Shown in pieces: positions 35,277 to 41,915 of a stretch of DNA of 64,000 nucleotides. The first letter of the stretch is position 1, and each line of letters opens with the position of its first letter. Both the position numbers and the translations under genes were made by a program. A model generated the notes under the pieces. It saw only the letters and a program-made list of their open reading frames with translations, ran no database searches and had not been told where the DNA came from. The stretch covers positions 682,001 through 746,000 of the forward strand of contig NZ_JAJQXW010000001.1 of NCBI RefSeq assembly GCF_021246445.1, read 5' to 3'. Origin of the DNA: Rhabdothermincola salaria (lineage in GTDB: Bacteria > Actinomycetota > Acidimicrobiia > Acidimicrobiales > Acidimicrobilacustridaceae).

Positions 35277-36482
35277 ATGAGCGAAGACGCCACCCGCGAG
35301 CTGGGCTACCGGCCTTTCGACTGCGACAACCACTACTACGAGGCCGAGGACGCCTTCACCCGCCACCTCGACCCCAAGCTCGGCCCACGCGTCTACGAGT
35401 GGTGCCAGATCGGCAAGCGCAAGTACCCCGTCATCGGCGGCAAGGTGAACCGGGCCGTCACCAACCCCACCTTCGATCCGGTGTCACCGGCCGGCGCCAT
35501 GGCCGAGTACTTCCGGGGCAATCCGTCGGGCAAGACCCCGATGGAGTACCTCGGCAAGCCCGAGCCCATCCGCCCCTGCTACCGCGACCGCGACGCCCGC
35601 ATCGCCCAGCTCGACGAGCACGGCCTGCAGAAGATCTGGCTGTTCCCGACGCTCGGCATGATCTACGAAGAGCCGCTCAAGGACGACCCCGAGGCCGTCA
35701 CCCACCTCTTCACCGCGTTCAACCGGTGGCTGCTCGAGGACTGGGGCTTCAACTACCAGGACCGCATCTTCGCCGGTCCCTACATCTCCCTCGCCGACGT
35801 CGACTGGGCCGTCTCCGAGCTCGAGTGGGCGCTCGACAACGACGCCCGCACCATCGTGATGCGCCCGGCGCCCATCCACACCGCCGACGGTGTGCTCCCG
35901 CCGGCCGACCCCGCCTTCGATCCCTTCTGGGCCCGGGTCAACGAGTCGGGTGTCACTGTCGTCGTCCACGCCGGCGACACCGGCTACTCCCTGCAGGGCT
36001 ACGCCCCCGAGAAGGGCTTCTCGGCCAGCTTCTCCGGCGGCTTCCGTCCCAACCTCGGTGCGCTGCACATCGGCATCGAGCGGGCCATCTACGACTTCCT
36101 CGGCTCGATCATGGTCGACAAGATCTTCGAGCGGTTCCCCAACATCCGCCTGGCCTCGGTCGAGAACGGGTCCGGGTTCCTCGGCGACCTGTTCAAGAAG
36201 ATGCGCGGCGCCTCCAACAAGATGCCCGGCTACTTCGGCACCGACCCGGTCGAGCTGTTCCGCGAGAACGTCTGGATCAACCCCTTCTGGGAGGACGACG
36301 TGCGCGAGACCGTCGACCACATGGGCGCCGATCGCGTGATCTTCGGCTCGGACTGGCCCCACATCGAGGGCATGGAGAACCCCCTCGACTACCTCCCCGA
36401 GCTCAAGGTGTTCAGCGACGAGGACCGCAAGCGGATCCTCCTCGACAACGTCTCCGAGCTCAACGTGCGTCGCCCCGCCTGA
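35277..36482 (+). CDS. Amidohydrolase-2 family protein
   Basis: A 401-residue metal-dependent hydrolase of the Amidohydro_2 (ACMSD-like) family. The N-terminal metal-like motif is FDCDNHYYEAEDAF, the middle strand has VVVHAGDTGYS, and the catalytic Asp is in VIFGSDWPHIEGMENP. Members hydrolyse or decarboxylate ring compounds; actinobacteria carry many uncharacterised copies (another is at 62035). GGGGGAC precedes ATG 35277. A strong terminator hairpin follows the stop, and the secreted paralogue block begins after it. Confidence 0.88.
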   Translation: MSEDATRELGYRPFDCDNHYYEAEDAFTRHLDPKLGPRVYEWCQIGKRKYPVIGGKVNRAVTNPTFDPVSPAGAMAEYFRGNPSGKTPMEYLGKPEPIRPCYRDRDARIAQLDEHGLQKIWLFPTLGMIYEEPLKDDPEAVTHLFTAFNRWLLEDWGFNYQDRIFAGPYISLADVDWAVSELEWALDNDARTIVMRPAPIHTADGVLPPADPAFDPFWARVNESGVTVVVHAGDTGYSLQGYAPEKGFSASFSGGFRPNLGALHIGIERAIYDFLGSIMVDKIFERFPNIRLASVENGSGFLGDLFKKMRGASNKMPGYFGTDPVELFRENVWINPFWEDDVRETVDHMGADRVIFGSDWPHIEGMENPLDYLPELKVFSDEDRKRILLDNVSELNVRRPA

Positions 36483-36508
36483 CCCGGGCACGCACCAGCA
36501 ACATCGCT

Positions 36509-36537
36509 CTCGGCCCCGGCCCTCCGCCGGGGCCGAG
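36509..36537 (+). terminator. Terminator after amidohydrolase gene
   Basis: CTCGGCCCCGGC (36509-36520) pairs perfectly with GCCGGGGCCGAG (36526-36537) around CCTCC, 27 bases after the stop. The same 12-bp stem recurs after the first secreted paralogue at 37384. Confidence 0.75.
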
Positions 36538-36559
36538 CCGCGTCCGGCCTTCCCTCCCG

Positions 36560-36609
36560 CTTCTTGCATGGGTTCGACGTCCTGGGGGACGTCGAACCCA
36601 TGCAAGAAG
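36560..36609. repeat. TTCTTGCATGG hairpin, copy 1
   Basis: The arms 36560-36581 and 36588-36609 are perfect reverse complements over 22 bases with a 6-base loop CTGGGG. Each arm begins from the outside CTTCTTGCATGGG and ends in GACGTC. Related hairpins lie at 37436 and 38398. Function unknown. Confidence 0.9.
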
Positions 36610-36653
36610 CCAGGGGTTAGGGGAGGCTGGACACCACCGGCCCGACCCTTTCG

Positions 36654-36707
36654 CGTACCTGTCGGCAACGTGCGCTGGAGGGGTGGCACGTCTTCCCGAC
36701 AGGTACG
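36654..36707. repeat. Nested inverted repeat
   Basis: CGTACCTGTCGG (36654-36665) and CCGACAGGTACG (36696-36707) are perfect reverse complements; inside them ACGTGC (36668-36673) pairs with GCACGT (36686-36691). This could be an operator or RNA structure upstream of the secreted paralogue gene. Confidence 0.7.
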
Positions 36708-36773
36708 TGGCCGGGAAGGGATTCGTCCGTCGGGACCGGGGCAGAAGTTCTCCGCCTCATGATCGGCGCCTGT

Positions 36774-36779
36774 TACGCT
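36774..36779 (+). promoter_or_regulatory. Possible extended -10 for first secreted paralogue
   Basis: TGTTACGCT ends at 36779, giving a TACGCT -10 box with an upstream TG. The matching place before the second paralogue has TGCTAATCT. No -35 element is clear. Confidence 0.35.
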
Positions 36780-36859
36780 CCGCCCGACCCACCGCGGTCA
36801 GCAGGGCCGTCTCGAGCAGGCGGCTCCCCGAACCCAGGACGCGCGAAAGGCAAGAGCCG

Positions 36860-37363
36860 ATGAACACGACGAAGAAGGTCCGCCGAGGGGCGATGGCGGT
36901 CGTTGCCGCCGTCACGATGGCGGCGGGCGCGCTGGCCCTGACCCTGCCGGCCTCGGCTGGCGAGCCCTGGCCCGGCGAGGTCGTCGTCGAGGCCGGCTGC
37001 GTCGAGGGACAGGGCGTGGTCTACGTCGACATCTTCGACGACTTCAGCGCGGAGTACGACGTGGCCCTCCTCCTCGGCTCCGACATCATCGACCTCGTGG
37101 AGGCGACGACCGACACCGACGAGGGTGAGAACACGATCGAGTTCGGTCCGCTCGAGGACGGCACCTACACGGTCATCGTCGACTGGATCCAGGAGCAGAG
37201 CGACATCGGTTTCTTGCAGATCTTCGACGGTGACGTCACCGTCGACTGCGTGCCCGACGACACGACGACCACCAGCACCACCGCGGTGTCGCCGTCGTCC
37301 ACCAGCACCGCTGCCCCGGCCGCGGCGGCCGCCGCCGCGGCCACCCCGCGCTTCACCGGCTGA
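36860..37363 (+). CDS. Small secreted protein A with ATPRFTG C-terminus
   Basis: A 167-residue exported protein. A signal peptide (about 1-34) starts KKVRRGAMAV and ends PASAGE. The mature part, about 95 residues, reads as a beta-sandwich with two cysteines (EAGCVEGQ and TVDCVPDD) that could form a disulfide, and includes YVDIFDDF and DGTYTVIVDWI. It ends with a Thr/Ser stretch, a run of eight alanines and TPRFTG. The second paralogue 454 bases downstream shares signal, core and an identical AAAAAAAATPRFTG tail. Family unknown. ATG 36860 has AAAGG 13 bases upstream. The tail looks like a linker plus a targeting or processing tag. Confidence 0.82.
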   Translation: MNTTKKVRRGAMAVVAAVTMAAGALALTLPASAGEPWPGEVVVEAGCVEGQGVVYVDIFDDFSAEYDVALLLGSDIIDLVEATTDTDEGENTIEFGPLEDGTYTVIVDWIQEQSDIGFLQIFDGDVTVDCVPDDTTTTSTTAVSPSSTSTAAPAAAAAAAATPRFTG

Positions 37364-37383
37364 TCTTCACCACATCTGCCACG

Positions 37384-37412
37384 CTCGGCCCCGGCGTCCT
37401 GCCGGGGCCGAG
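37384..37412 (+). terminator. Terminator after secreted paralogue A
   Basis: CTCGGCCCCGGC (37384-37395) pairs with GCCGGGGCCGAG (37401-37412) around GTCCT, 20 bases after the stop. The stem is identical to that at 36509. Confidence 0.75.
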
Positions 37413-37435
37413 TCGCGTCCGGCGCACCCACTCCG

Positions 37436-37485
37436 CTTCTTGCATGGTTTCGACGTCGCCCAGGACGTCAAAACCATGCAAGAAG
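37436..37485. repeat. TTCTTGCATGG hairpin, copy 2
   Basis: The arms 37436-37457 and 37464-37485 pair at 21 of 22 positions with a 6-base loop GCCCAG. Outer arm CTTCTTGCATGG is the same as copy 1. It lies 23 bases after a terminator, at the same distance as in copy 1 (22 bases), so the whole terminator-hairpin cassette is duplicated. Confidence 0.9.
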
Positions 37486-37535
37486 GCCGGGAGGGGAGGG
37501 AGGTCGGTCTTCGCTGGACGACCACCGGGGCGTCG

Positions 37536-37715
37536 TCAGGTGCCGGCCGCCCAGTGGCGGAGGACGTCGTGGGCCCCCAGGACCCGGTTGTAGACGGCCA
37601 CCTCGTCGATCGTGCCGGTGAAGGTGGTCGAGGCCGAGTCGCGCTCGAGGGGCCGGCGCCAGATTGCAGCCGGCGGCGCACTCCGGTGGCCGCCGTCCTG
37701 GTGGTGCTCGCCCCA
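37536..37715 (-). pseudogene. Remnant of a LamG/concanavalin-like domain gene
   Basis: On the minus strand, a frame of 59 codons between stops at 37716 and 37536 ends FTGTIDEVAVYNRVLGAHDV, then LRHWAAGT and TGA. FxGxIDEVAVYNRxLxxxEV is the standard C-terminal strand pair of LamG/concanavalin-like lectin domains. There is no start codon and the rest of the domain (150 or so residues) is gone. It is a 3'-end relic that lies between the two secreted paralogues. Confidence 0.65.
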
Positions 37716-37730
37716 TCATGAGCCGGCTGC

Positions 37731-37736
37731 TAATCT
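37731..37736 (+). promoter_or_regulatory. Possible -10 for second secreted paralogue
   Basis: TGCTAATCT ends at 37736 (TAATCT box with upstream TG), 81 bases before ATG 37817. It corresponds in place to TGTTACGCT before paralogue A. No -35 is clear. Confidence 0.4.
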
Positions 37737-37816
37737 CCGGCCGACCTGTCGGGTCACCGCGAGCCGCCTCCGTCGGTCGGTTCGAGGGTCCAGGAACGTG
37801 CGAAAGGCAAGGGTCG

Positions 37817-38287
37817 ATGACGACGATGAAGGTTCGCCGCGGAGCGATGGCAGTGCTGGCCGTAGGTACGCTCGGGCTGGGCGCGATCGGGATGATGTCA
37901 CCGGTCTCCGCAGGCGAGACCTGGCCGGGTGAGGTCACCGTCAGTGCGGCGTGCGTCGACGGCGACGGTGTCGTGCTGGTCGACATCTTCGACGACTTCG
38001 GCGCCGGCTACAACGTGTTCCTCTTCCTCGGCGAGCAACTCGATCCCGTCGAGAGCGCCCTCGGGGTCGACGAGGGCGTCACCGATTTCGGCCCGCTGGT
38101 GGACGGCACCTACACCGTGGTCGTCGACTGGATCAACGAGGAGATCCAGGTCTTCGAGGGCGACGTGACCGTCGACTGCGTCCCCGACGACACGACCACC
38201 ACCACGGCCGCTCCGTCCTCCTCCACCACCACTGCGGCACCCGCGGCGGCCGCCGCCGCGGCTGCCACCCCCCGTTTCACCGGCTGA
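37817..38287 (+). CDS. Small secreted protein B with ATPRFTG C-terminus
   Basis: A 156-residue paralogue of the protein at 36860. The signal peptide (about 1-33) begins MKVRRGAMAV and ends SPVSAGE; the mature core has SAACVDGDG, LVDIFDDFGAGYNVFLFLGE, DGTYTVVVDWI and TVDCVPDDTTTT, retaining both cysteines. The Thr/Ser/Ala tail ends AAAAAAAATPRFTG, identical to paralogue A. No membrane helix or basic tail follows the motif, so it is not a standard sortase signal. ATG 37817 has GAAAGGCAAGGG upstream, nearly the same leader as A. Function unknown; probably secreted or surface-held. Confidence 0.82.
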   Translation: MTTMKVRRGAMAVLAVGTLGLGAIGMMSPVSAGETWPGEVTVSAACVDGDGVVLVDIFDDFGAGYNVFLFLGEQLDPVESALGVDEGVTDFGPLVDGTYTVVVDWINEEIQVFEGDVTVDCVPDDTTTTTAAPSSSTTTAAPAAAAAAAATPRFTG

Positions 38288-38297
38288 TCGCGTCGGG

Positions 38298-38346
38298 CGG
38301 CGGTTCGGATGCCTCTCCGGGCATCCTCGCCTCGGAGCCACCGCCG
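38298..38346 (+). terminator. Branched hairpin after secreted paralogue B
   Basis: CGGCGGT (38298-38304) pairs with ACCGCCG (38340-38346), enclosing GGATGCC (38307-38313) paired with GGCATCC (38320-38326). It begins 11 bases after the stop and probably terminates transcription. Confidence 0.5.
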
Positions 38347-38397
38347 TCTGACCCGTCGCCGTGGTGCGCGGCGAGAGCGCCGAGACGCTCCGTCTTC

Positions 38398-38447
38398 GTT
38401 CTTGCATGGTTTCGTCGCACTCCACCGCGCCGAAACCATGCAAGAAC
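38398..38447. repeat. TTCTTGCATGG hairpin, copy 3
   Basis: GTTCTTGCATGGTTTCG (38398-38414) pairs perfectly with 38431-38447 around a 16-base loop. It shares TTCTTGCATGGTTTCG with copy 2 but has a different loop. It lies 13 bases before the stop of the convergent SDR gene. Confidence 0.9.
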
Positions 38448-38459
38448 CGCGTGTGTCGG

Positions 38460-39281
38460 TCAGGCGCGCAGGATGGTGCCGCCGTCGACGCAGAGGACCT
38501 GGCCGTTGATCCACTCGGCGTCGTCGGAGAGCAGGAAGGTCACCGCGGAGGCGATGTCGTCGGCCGTGCCGAGACGATGCGAACGCGACGCGCGCCGCAT
38601 GCGACGTTCGTTCTCCTCGCTGAGGCCGGCGAGCATCTCGGGGCCGGGCACCATGCCCGGCGCCACGGCGTTGGCCCGCACCCCGTCGCGACCCCAGCGG
38701 GAGGCGATGTGGCGCACGATGGCCGTCATCCCGGTCTTGGCCGAGGCGTAGGCGACCCTGACCGGCTCGCCGGCGTAGACGGCCCCCGACACCGTGACCA
38801 CGATCGACCCGCCGCCCCGCTCGAGCATCGACGGCAGGGCGTGGCGCGCCGCCAGCAAGAAGCCGGTCATCCCCACGTCCATGGTGCGCTGCCAGGCGTC
38901 GACAGGAAGCGTGAGCAGGTCGTGCTCGGAGTCGGTGCCGATGGCCCGCGCCGACATGTCCATGGCGTTGAAGTGCAGGCCGTCGATGCCCCCGTAGGTG
39001 TCGACTGCCTTGGCCATGAGCGCCGCCACCTGGTCGTCCTCGGCGGCGTCGAAGACGTGGGCCACCGCCTGCCCGCCGGCGGCCTCGATGACGTCCACGG
39101 TGCGCTGGGCGGCGGCACCGTCGATGTCGCCCACCACCACCTTGGCGCCCTCCTCGGCCAACCGGCGACAGGTGGCGCCTCCGATCGACGCCCTGTTGCT
39201 GCTCGCCGTCTCGGTGCCCCCACTGCTGGCACCGATGCCCCCGGCGGCCACCACGATCACGTTGTCCTGGAGTCCTCGCAT
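38460..39281 (-). CDS. SDR family oxidoreductase with enlarged nucleotide loop
   Basis: A 273-residue short-chain dehydrogenase. The catalytic Ser and YxxxK are in VTVSGAVYAGEP and VAYASAKTGM, and the C-terminus shows FLLSDDAEWINGQVLCVDGG. The glycine-rich motif after the first strand is unusual: VVAAGGIGASSGGTETASSN is followed by RASIGGATCRRLAEEGA, so about 15 extra residues stand where TGGxxGIG would be. Cofactor binding may be altered. ATG 39281 has no ribosome site but TACCGT lies 8 bases upstream. Substrate unknown. Confidence 0.85.
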   Translation of the reverse strand: MRGLQDNVIVVAAGGIGASSGGTETASSNRASIGGATCRRLAEEGAKVVVGDIDGAAAQRTVDVIEAAGGQAVAHVFDAAEDDQVAALMAKAVDTYGGIDGLHFNAMDMSARAIGTDSEHDLLTLPVDAWQRTMDVGMTGFLLAARHALPSMLERGGGSIVVTVSGAVYAGEPVRVAYASAKTGMTAIVRHIASRWGRDGVRANAVAPGMVPGPEMLAGLSEENERRMRRASRSHRLGTADDIASAVTFLLSDDAEWINGQVLCVDGGTILRA

Positions 39282-39289
39282 GGCCGGGC

Positions 39290-39295
39290 ACGGTA
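39290..39295 (-). promoter_or_regulatory. Leaderless -10 box for SDR gene
   Basis: TACCGT on the minus strand, 8 bases before ATG 39281, without a Shine-Dalgarno sequence. It fits a transcript starting at or near the start codon. Confidence 0.4.
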
Positions 39296-39336
39296 GTGCC
39301 CACCCGGACGCCGGGTCGCGACGGAGGGCGGGCTCG

Positions 39337-39762
39337 TCAGCGTCGCTGCAGCTCGAGGACGGGGATGGTGCGGTCGGTGGACTCCTCGTAGCCGCCGAAC
39401 TGCGGCCAGTCCGCCTTCTGGGCCTCCCAGACGCGGTCGCGGTCGGCGCCCTCGAGCTCCACCACGCGCACCGAGACGTCGGGGTCGGACCCGAACTCGA
39501 TGGTGGTCTCGGGGTGGGCCCTGAGGTTGTGGTACCAGTCGGGGTTGTCGGGGGCACCGGCCTTGGAGGCGAACACGTAGAGCTTGTCGCCGTCGACGCG
39601 GGCCATGAGCGGGGTGACGCGCTCGGTGCCGGTCTTGGCTCCCTTGTGGTGCAGCAGCACCATCGGTGCGCCTTCGAAGGCGCCGCCGACCTTGCCGTCG
39701 TTGGCCCGGAACTCGGCGATGACCTGCTCGTTCCAGTCGTTGGGATCGGGGGCGTCGCTCAT
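39337..39762 (-). CDS. Deazaflavin-dependent nitroreductase family protein
   Basis: A 141-residue split-barrel protein of the F420-dependent DDN type. WNEQVIAEFRANDGKVGGAF and MVLLHHKGAKTGTERVTPLM are the standard N-terminal features, and FASKAGAPDNPDWYHNLRAH is the family hallmark. Members reduce quinones or nitro compounds with F420H2. GGAGGTCACC precedes ATG 39762. It lies upstream of the SDR gene on the same strand, with a 55-base gap. Substrate unknown. Confidence 0.92.
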   Translation of the reverse strand: MSDAPDPNDWNEQVIAEFRANDGKVGGAFEGAPMVLLHHKGAKTGTERVTPLMARVDGDKLYVFASKAGAPDNPDWYHNLRAHPETTIEFGSDPDVSVRVVELEGADRDRVWEAQKADWPQFGGYEESTDRTIPVLELQRR

Positions 39763-39837
39763 GGTGACCTCCACGTGGTGTCGCGCACCTGTCGGGGTCA
39801 TGGTGGCGCAACGGCGCCCGCGGCGCTGGGGTGGCGG

Positions 39838-41502
39838 TCAGCTCCCGTCCAGGTCCCGGCGGCGGAAGCCGGTGAGCCCGAGCAGCATCGAGGCGGCGGC
39901 GACGGCCGAGAGGCCGATGGTCGGGGCCCACGCGAACGGCTCGAGGGGCAGTCGGGCGGCATGCTCGAAGGGAGAGAGCTCGACCACGACCGAGGGGAGG
40001 TCGAGGAGGGCGCCGAAGGTCCCGACGACCACCCCGAACACGATCAGCCCCCACACCGCGGGCACCGCACGCGGGAGCCAGCCGAAGCACGCCACCGCCA
40101 GGCCGAGCACCACCAGCACCCCGGGCACCTGGACGAGGTGGGCGACGGTCATCTCACCGACCGACGACCACTCGCCGGTGACGAGCGCAGCTCCGAACCC
40201 GGTGGCCACGCCGGTGGCGACCATGGCCAGCACCACCCCTGCCGCGGTGACCAGCAGGTTCGCGCCCAGCCAGGACCACCGGCTCACCGGCGTCGCCAGG
40301 ACCGGGGTCACCCGCCCGCCGGTCTCCTCGCCCCGCCAGGCGTGCACGGCCGCCACCGCGTACACGGCCGCGAGGTACGCCATGAACACGGCCATGTAGG
40401 CGAGGTAGCCGTCGATCATCTCGTCGCTGCCGAAGACGTCGCGGAAGACCTCGGGCATGTCCCCGGCCGTCTCACCCATGGCATCGGTGAAGGCCCCGAA
40501 GAGCGCTCCGCTCACCGCCAGGGCGGCCGTCCACCCCAGGATCGCTGCTCGTTGGAGCCGGACGGCGAGACCCAGCGAGCCCGTGAGGGCCCGGCTCGCG
40601 GTCGGCGGGCCCGGCCGGCCGGCGAGCAGCCCCGACCCGAGGTCGCGGTGTGCCGACAGGGTGACGCCGGCGATCGTCGTCGCCGCACCGAAGGCGAGGG
40701 GTAGGGCGAGGGGCCACCAGCGGTCGAGGACGAACGGTGCGCTCTGTTGCCCCCACCCGAGCGGCGAGAGCCACGACAGGGTCCCCCCGCCCGCCCGGCC
40801 CATGTCCCCGACGGCGCGCAGCACGAACGACGCCCCGAGTACGATGCCGGCGAGGCCGGAGGCGGTCCGGGCATACCGGGTCACCTGGGCGGTCATCGAG
40901 GCGACCCCGGTGAAGGCCAGTCCGACCGCGGCCACCGATGCCCCGGTGAGCGTGGAGCCCGCGAGACCGAAGCCAGCGGCGGCGACCAGCGTGGCGGCGA
41001 TGGCGAGGCCGGCCACGAGGTTGGCGCCGGCAGTCACGACCAGCGTGGCGGCGAGCGGCGCATGACGACCCACGACCGCGCTGCGGACCAGCTCGTAGCG
41101 CCCGGTCTGCTCCTCGAGGCGGGTGTGGCGGGTCACCGACAGGATGCTCATGATCGCGGCCATCAACATCAGGTAGAGGCCGTAGCCGTTGGCGACCACG
41201 CGCTCGTAGGACACGTCGTCGAAGCCGTAGCCCGGGCCCGTGAGCAGGCGGCCCATGGGGTCGGCGAGGAGCCCCAAAGCGCTCTGCAGATCGGTCTCGG
41301 TGGGATAGGCCACGGGCACGGCGACGCCGACGTAGAGGGCGAAGAGGGCGAAGCCGGCGATCCAGCCCGGGAGCTTCACCCGGTCCTGGCGCAAGGTGGC
41401 CCGGACCATCGCCCAGGTCCCCACCAGGGTGTGGCCCGGTGCCGTCGCCGCCGGCCCCGGACGCGCCGCGGTGGTGCGGGTATCGACATCGGCCACCGTC
41501 AT
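39838..41502 (-). CDS. ABC transporter permease, 12-helix exporter type
   Basis: A 554-residue membrane protein with two halves of about six helices each, of the type paired with a drug or ionophore exporter ATPase in actinobacteria. Parts such as LYLMLMAAIMSILSVTRHTR, RYELVRSAVVGRHAPL and AVHAWRGEETGGRVTPVLAT are characteristic, and it ends GLTGFRRRDLDGS. No ATPase gene is adjacent; the nearest is the DrrA-type gene at 43644, which has its own permease. ATG 41502 has no clear ribosome site. It may share an ATPase from elsewhere or be separated from it by rearrangement. Confidence 0.8.
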   Translation of the reverse strand: MTVADVDTRTTAARPGPAATAPGHTLVGTWAMVRATLRQDRVKLPGWIAGFALFALYVGVAVPVAYPTETDLQSALGLLADPMGRLLTGPGYGFDDVSYERVVANGYGLYLMLMAAIMSILSVTRHTRLEEQTGRYELVRSAVVGRHAPLAATLVVTAGANLVAGLAIAATLVAAAGFGLAGSTLTGASVAAVGLAFTGVASMTAQVTRYARTASGLAGIVLGASFVLRAVGDMGRAGGGTLSWLSPLGWGQQSAPFVLDRWWPLALPLAFGAATTIAGVTLSAHRDLGSGLLAGRPGPPTASRALTGSLGLAVRLQRAAILGWTAALAVSGALFGAFTDAMGETAGDMPEVFRDVFGSDEMIDGYLAYMAVFMAYLAAVYAVAAVHAWRGEETGGRVTPVLATPVSRWSWLGANLLVTAAGVVLAMVATGVATGFGAALVTGEWSSVGEMTVAHLVQVPGVLVVLGLAVACFGWLPRAVPAVWGLIVFGVVVGTFGALLDLPSVVVELSPFEHAARLPLEPFAWAPTIGLSAVAAASMLLGLTGFRRRDLDGS

Positions 41503-41621
41503 CGTGACCGCCGTGGGTCGCAGGGCACCATGGCGCGAGCATGTCGCCCTCGGTTGGCGGGCGCCACGGTCGGAGGTCCCGGCCGGAGGTGCCGGACGCG
41601 TCGCGGTGAGGAGCTGGAGGC

Positions 41622-41858
41622 GTGGACCAGGGTGTGCGGCGCCGTCGGGTGCGCGAGGACGTCGAGCGGGTGTGCCGGGCGGGGCTCGGCGTGACCACGT
41701 TCGCCGAACGCCTTCAGCACACCGTGGCCCGAGCGGTGCCCCACGACGCGGCGGGCGTGGTCACGCTCGACCCGGCGACCGGGTTGCTGACCGGCACCTA
41801 CGAGTTCGCTGGCGTCGTGGACCCCTCCGGCTGGTTCTCCGCCCCCTCGGCGTCCTGA
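41622..41858 (+). pseudogene. N-terminal fragment of a GAF/LuxR-type regulator
   Basis: A 78-codon frame from GTG 41622. VREDVERVCRAGLGVTTFAE and VARAVPHDAAGVVTLDPATG resemble the N-terminus of actinobacterial LuxR-family regulators with an N-terminal GAF-like domain, normally about 350 residues. The frame then loses similarity and stops at 41858 in VDPSGWFSAPSAS; the rest of the sensor domain and the helix-turn-helix are missing. It is probably a decayed gene between two transporter genes. Confidence 0.45.
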
Positions 41859-41915
41859 GCAGCACGTCACGGGTGGCGTCGCCGCCCGGCACGCGCCGCG
41901 GCGCAGCTGGTGACC

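Larger units (their letters stand above)
36483..36859 (+). other. 377-base intergenic block of three inverted repeats
   Basis: The gap between the amidohydrolase and the first secreted paralogue has no protein frame I can support. It holds, in order, a terminator hairpin (36509-36537), a 22-bp-stem TTCTTGCATGG hairpin (36560-36609), a further inverted repeat (36654-36707) and a possible -10 box TACGCT (36774-36779). The last 70 bases before the next start resemble the leader of the second paralogue. Confidence 0.75.

Noticed and set aside
36860-38287. ATPRFTG as a standard LPXTG-type sortase signal
   Set aside because: A membrane helix and a basic tail should follow the motif, but the stop codon comes right after FTG in both genes.
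36560-38447. TTCTTGCATGG hairpins as integron attC sites
   Set aside because: They lack the RYYYAAC/GTTRRRY ends and the bulges expected of attC, and no integrase gene is present in the window.
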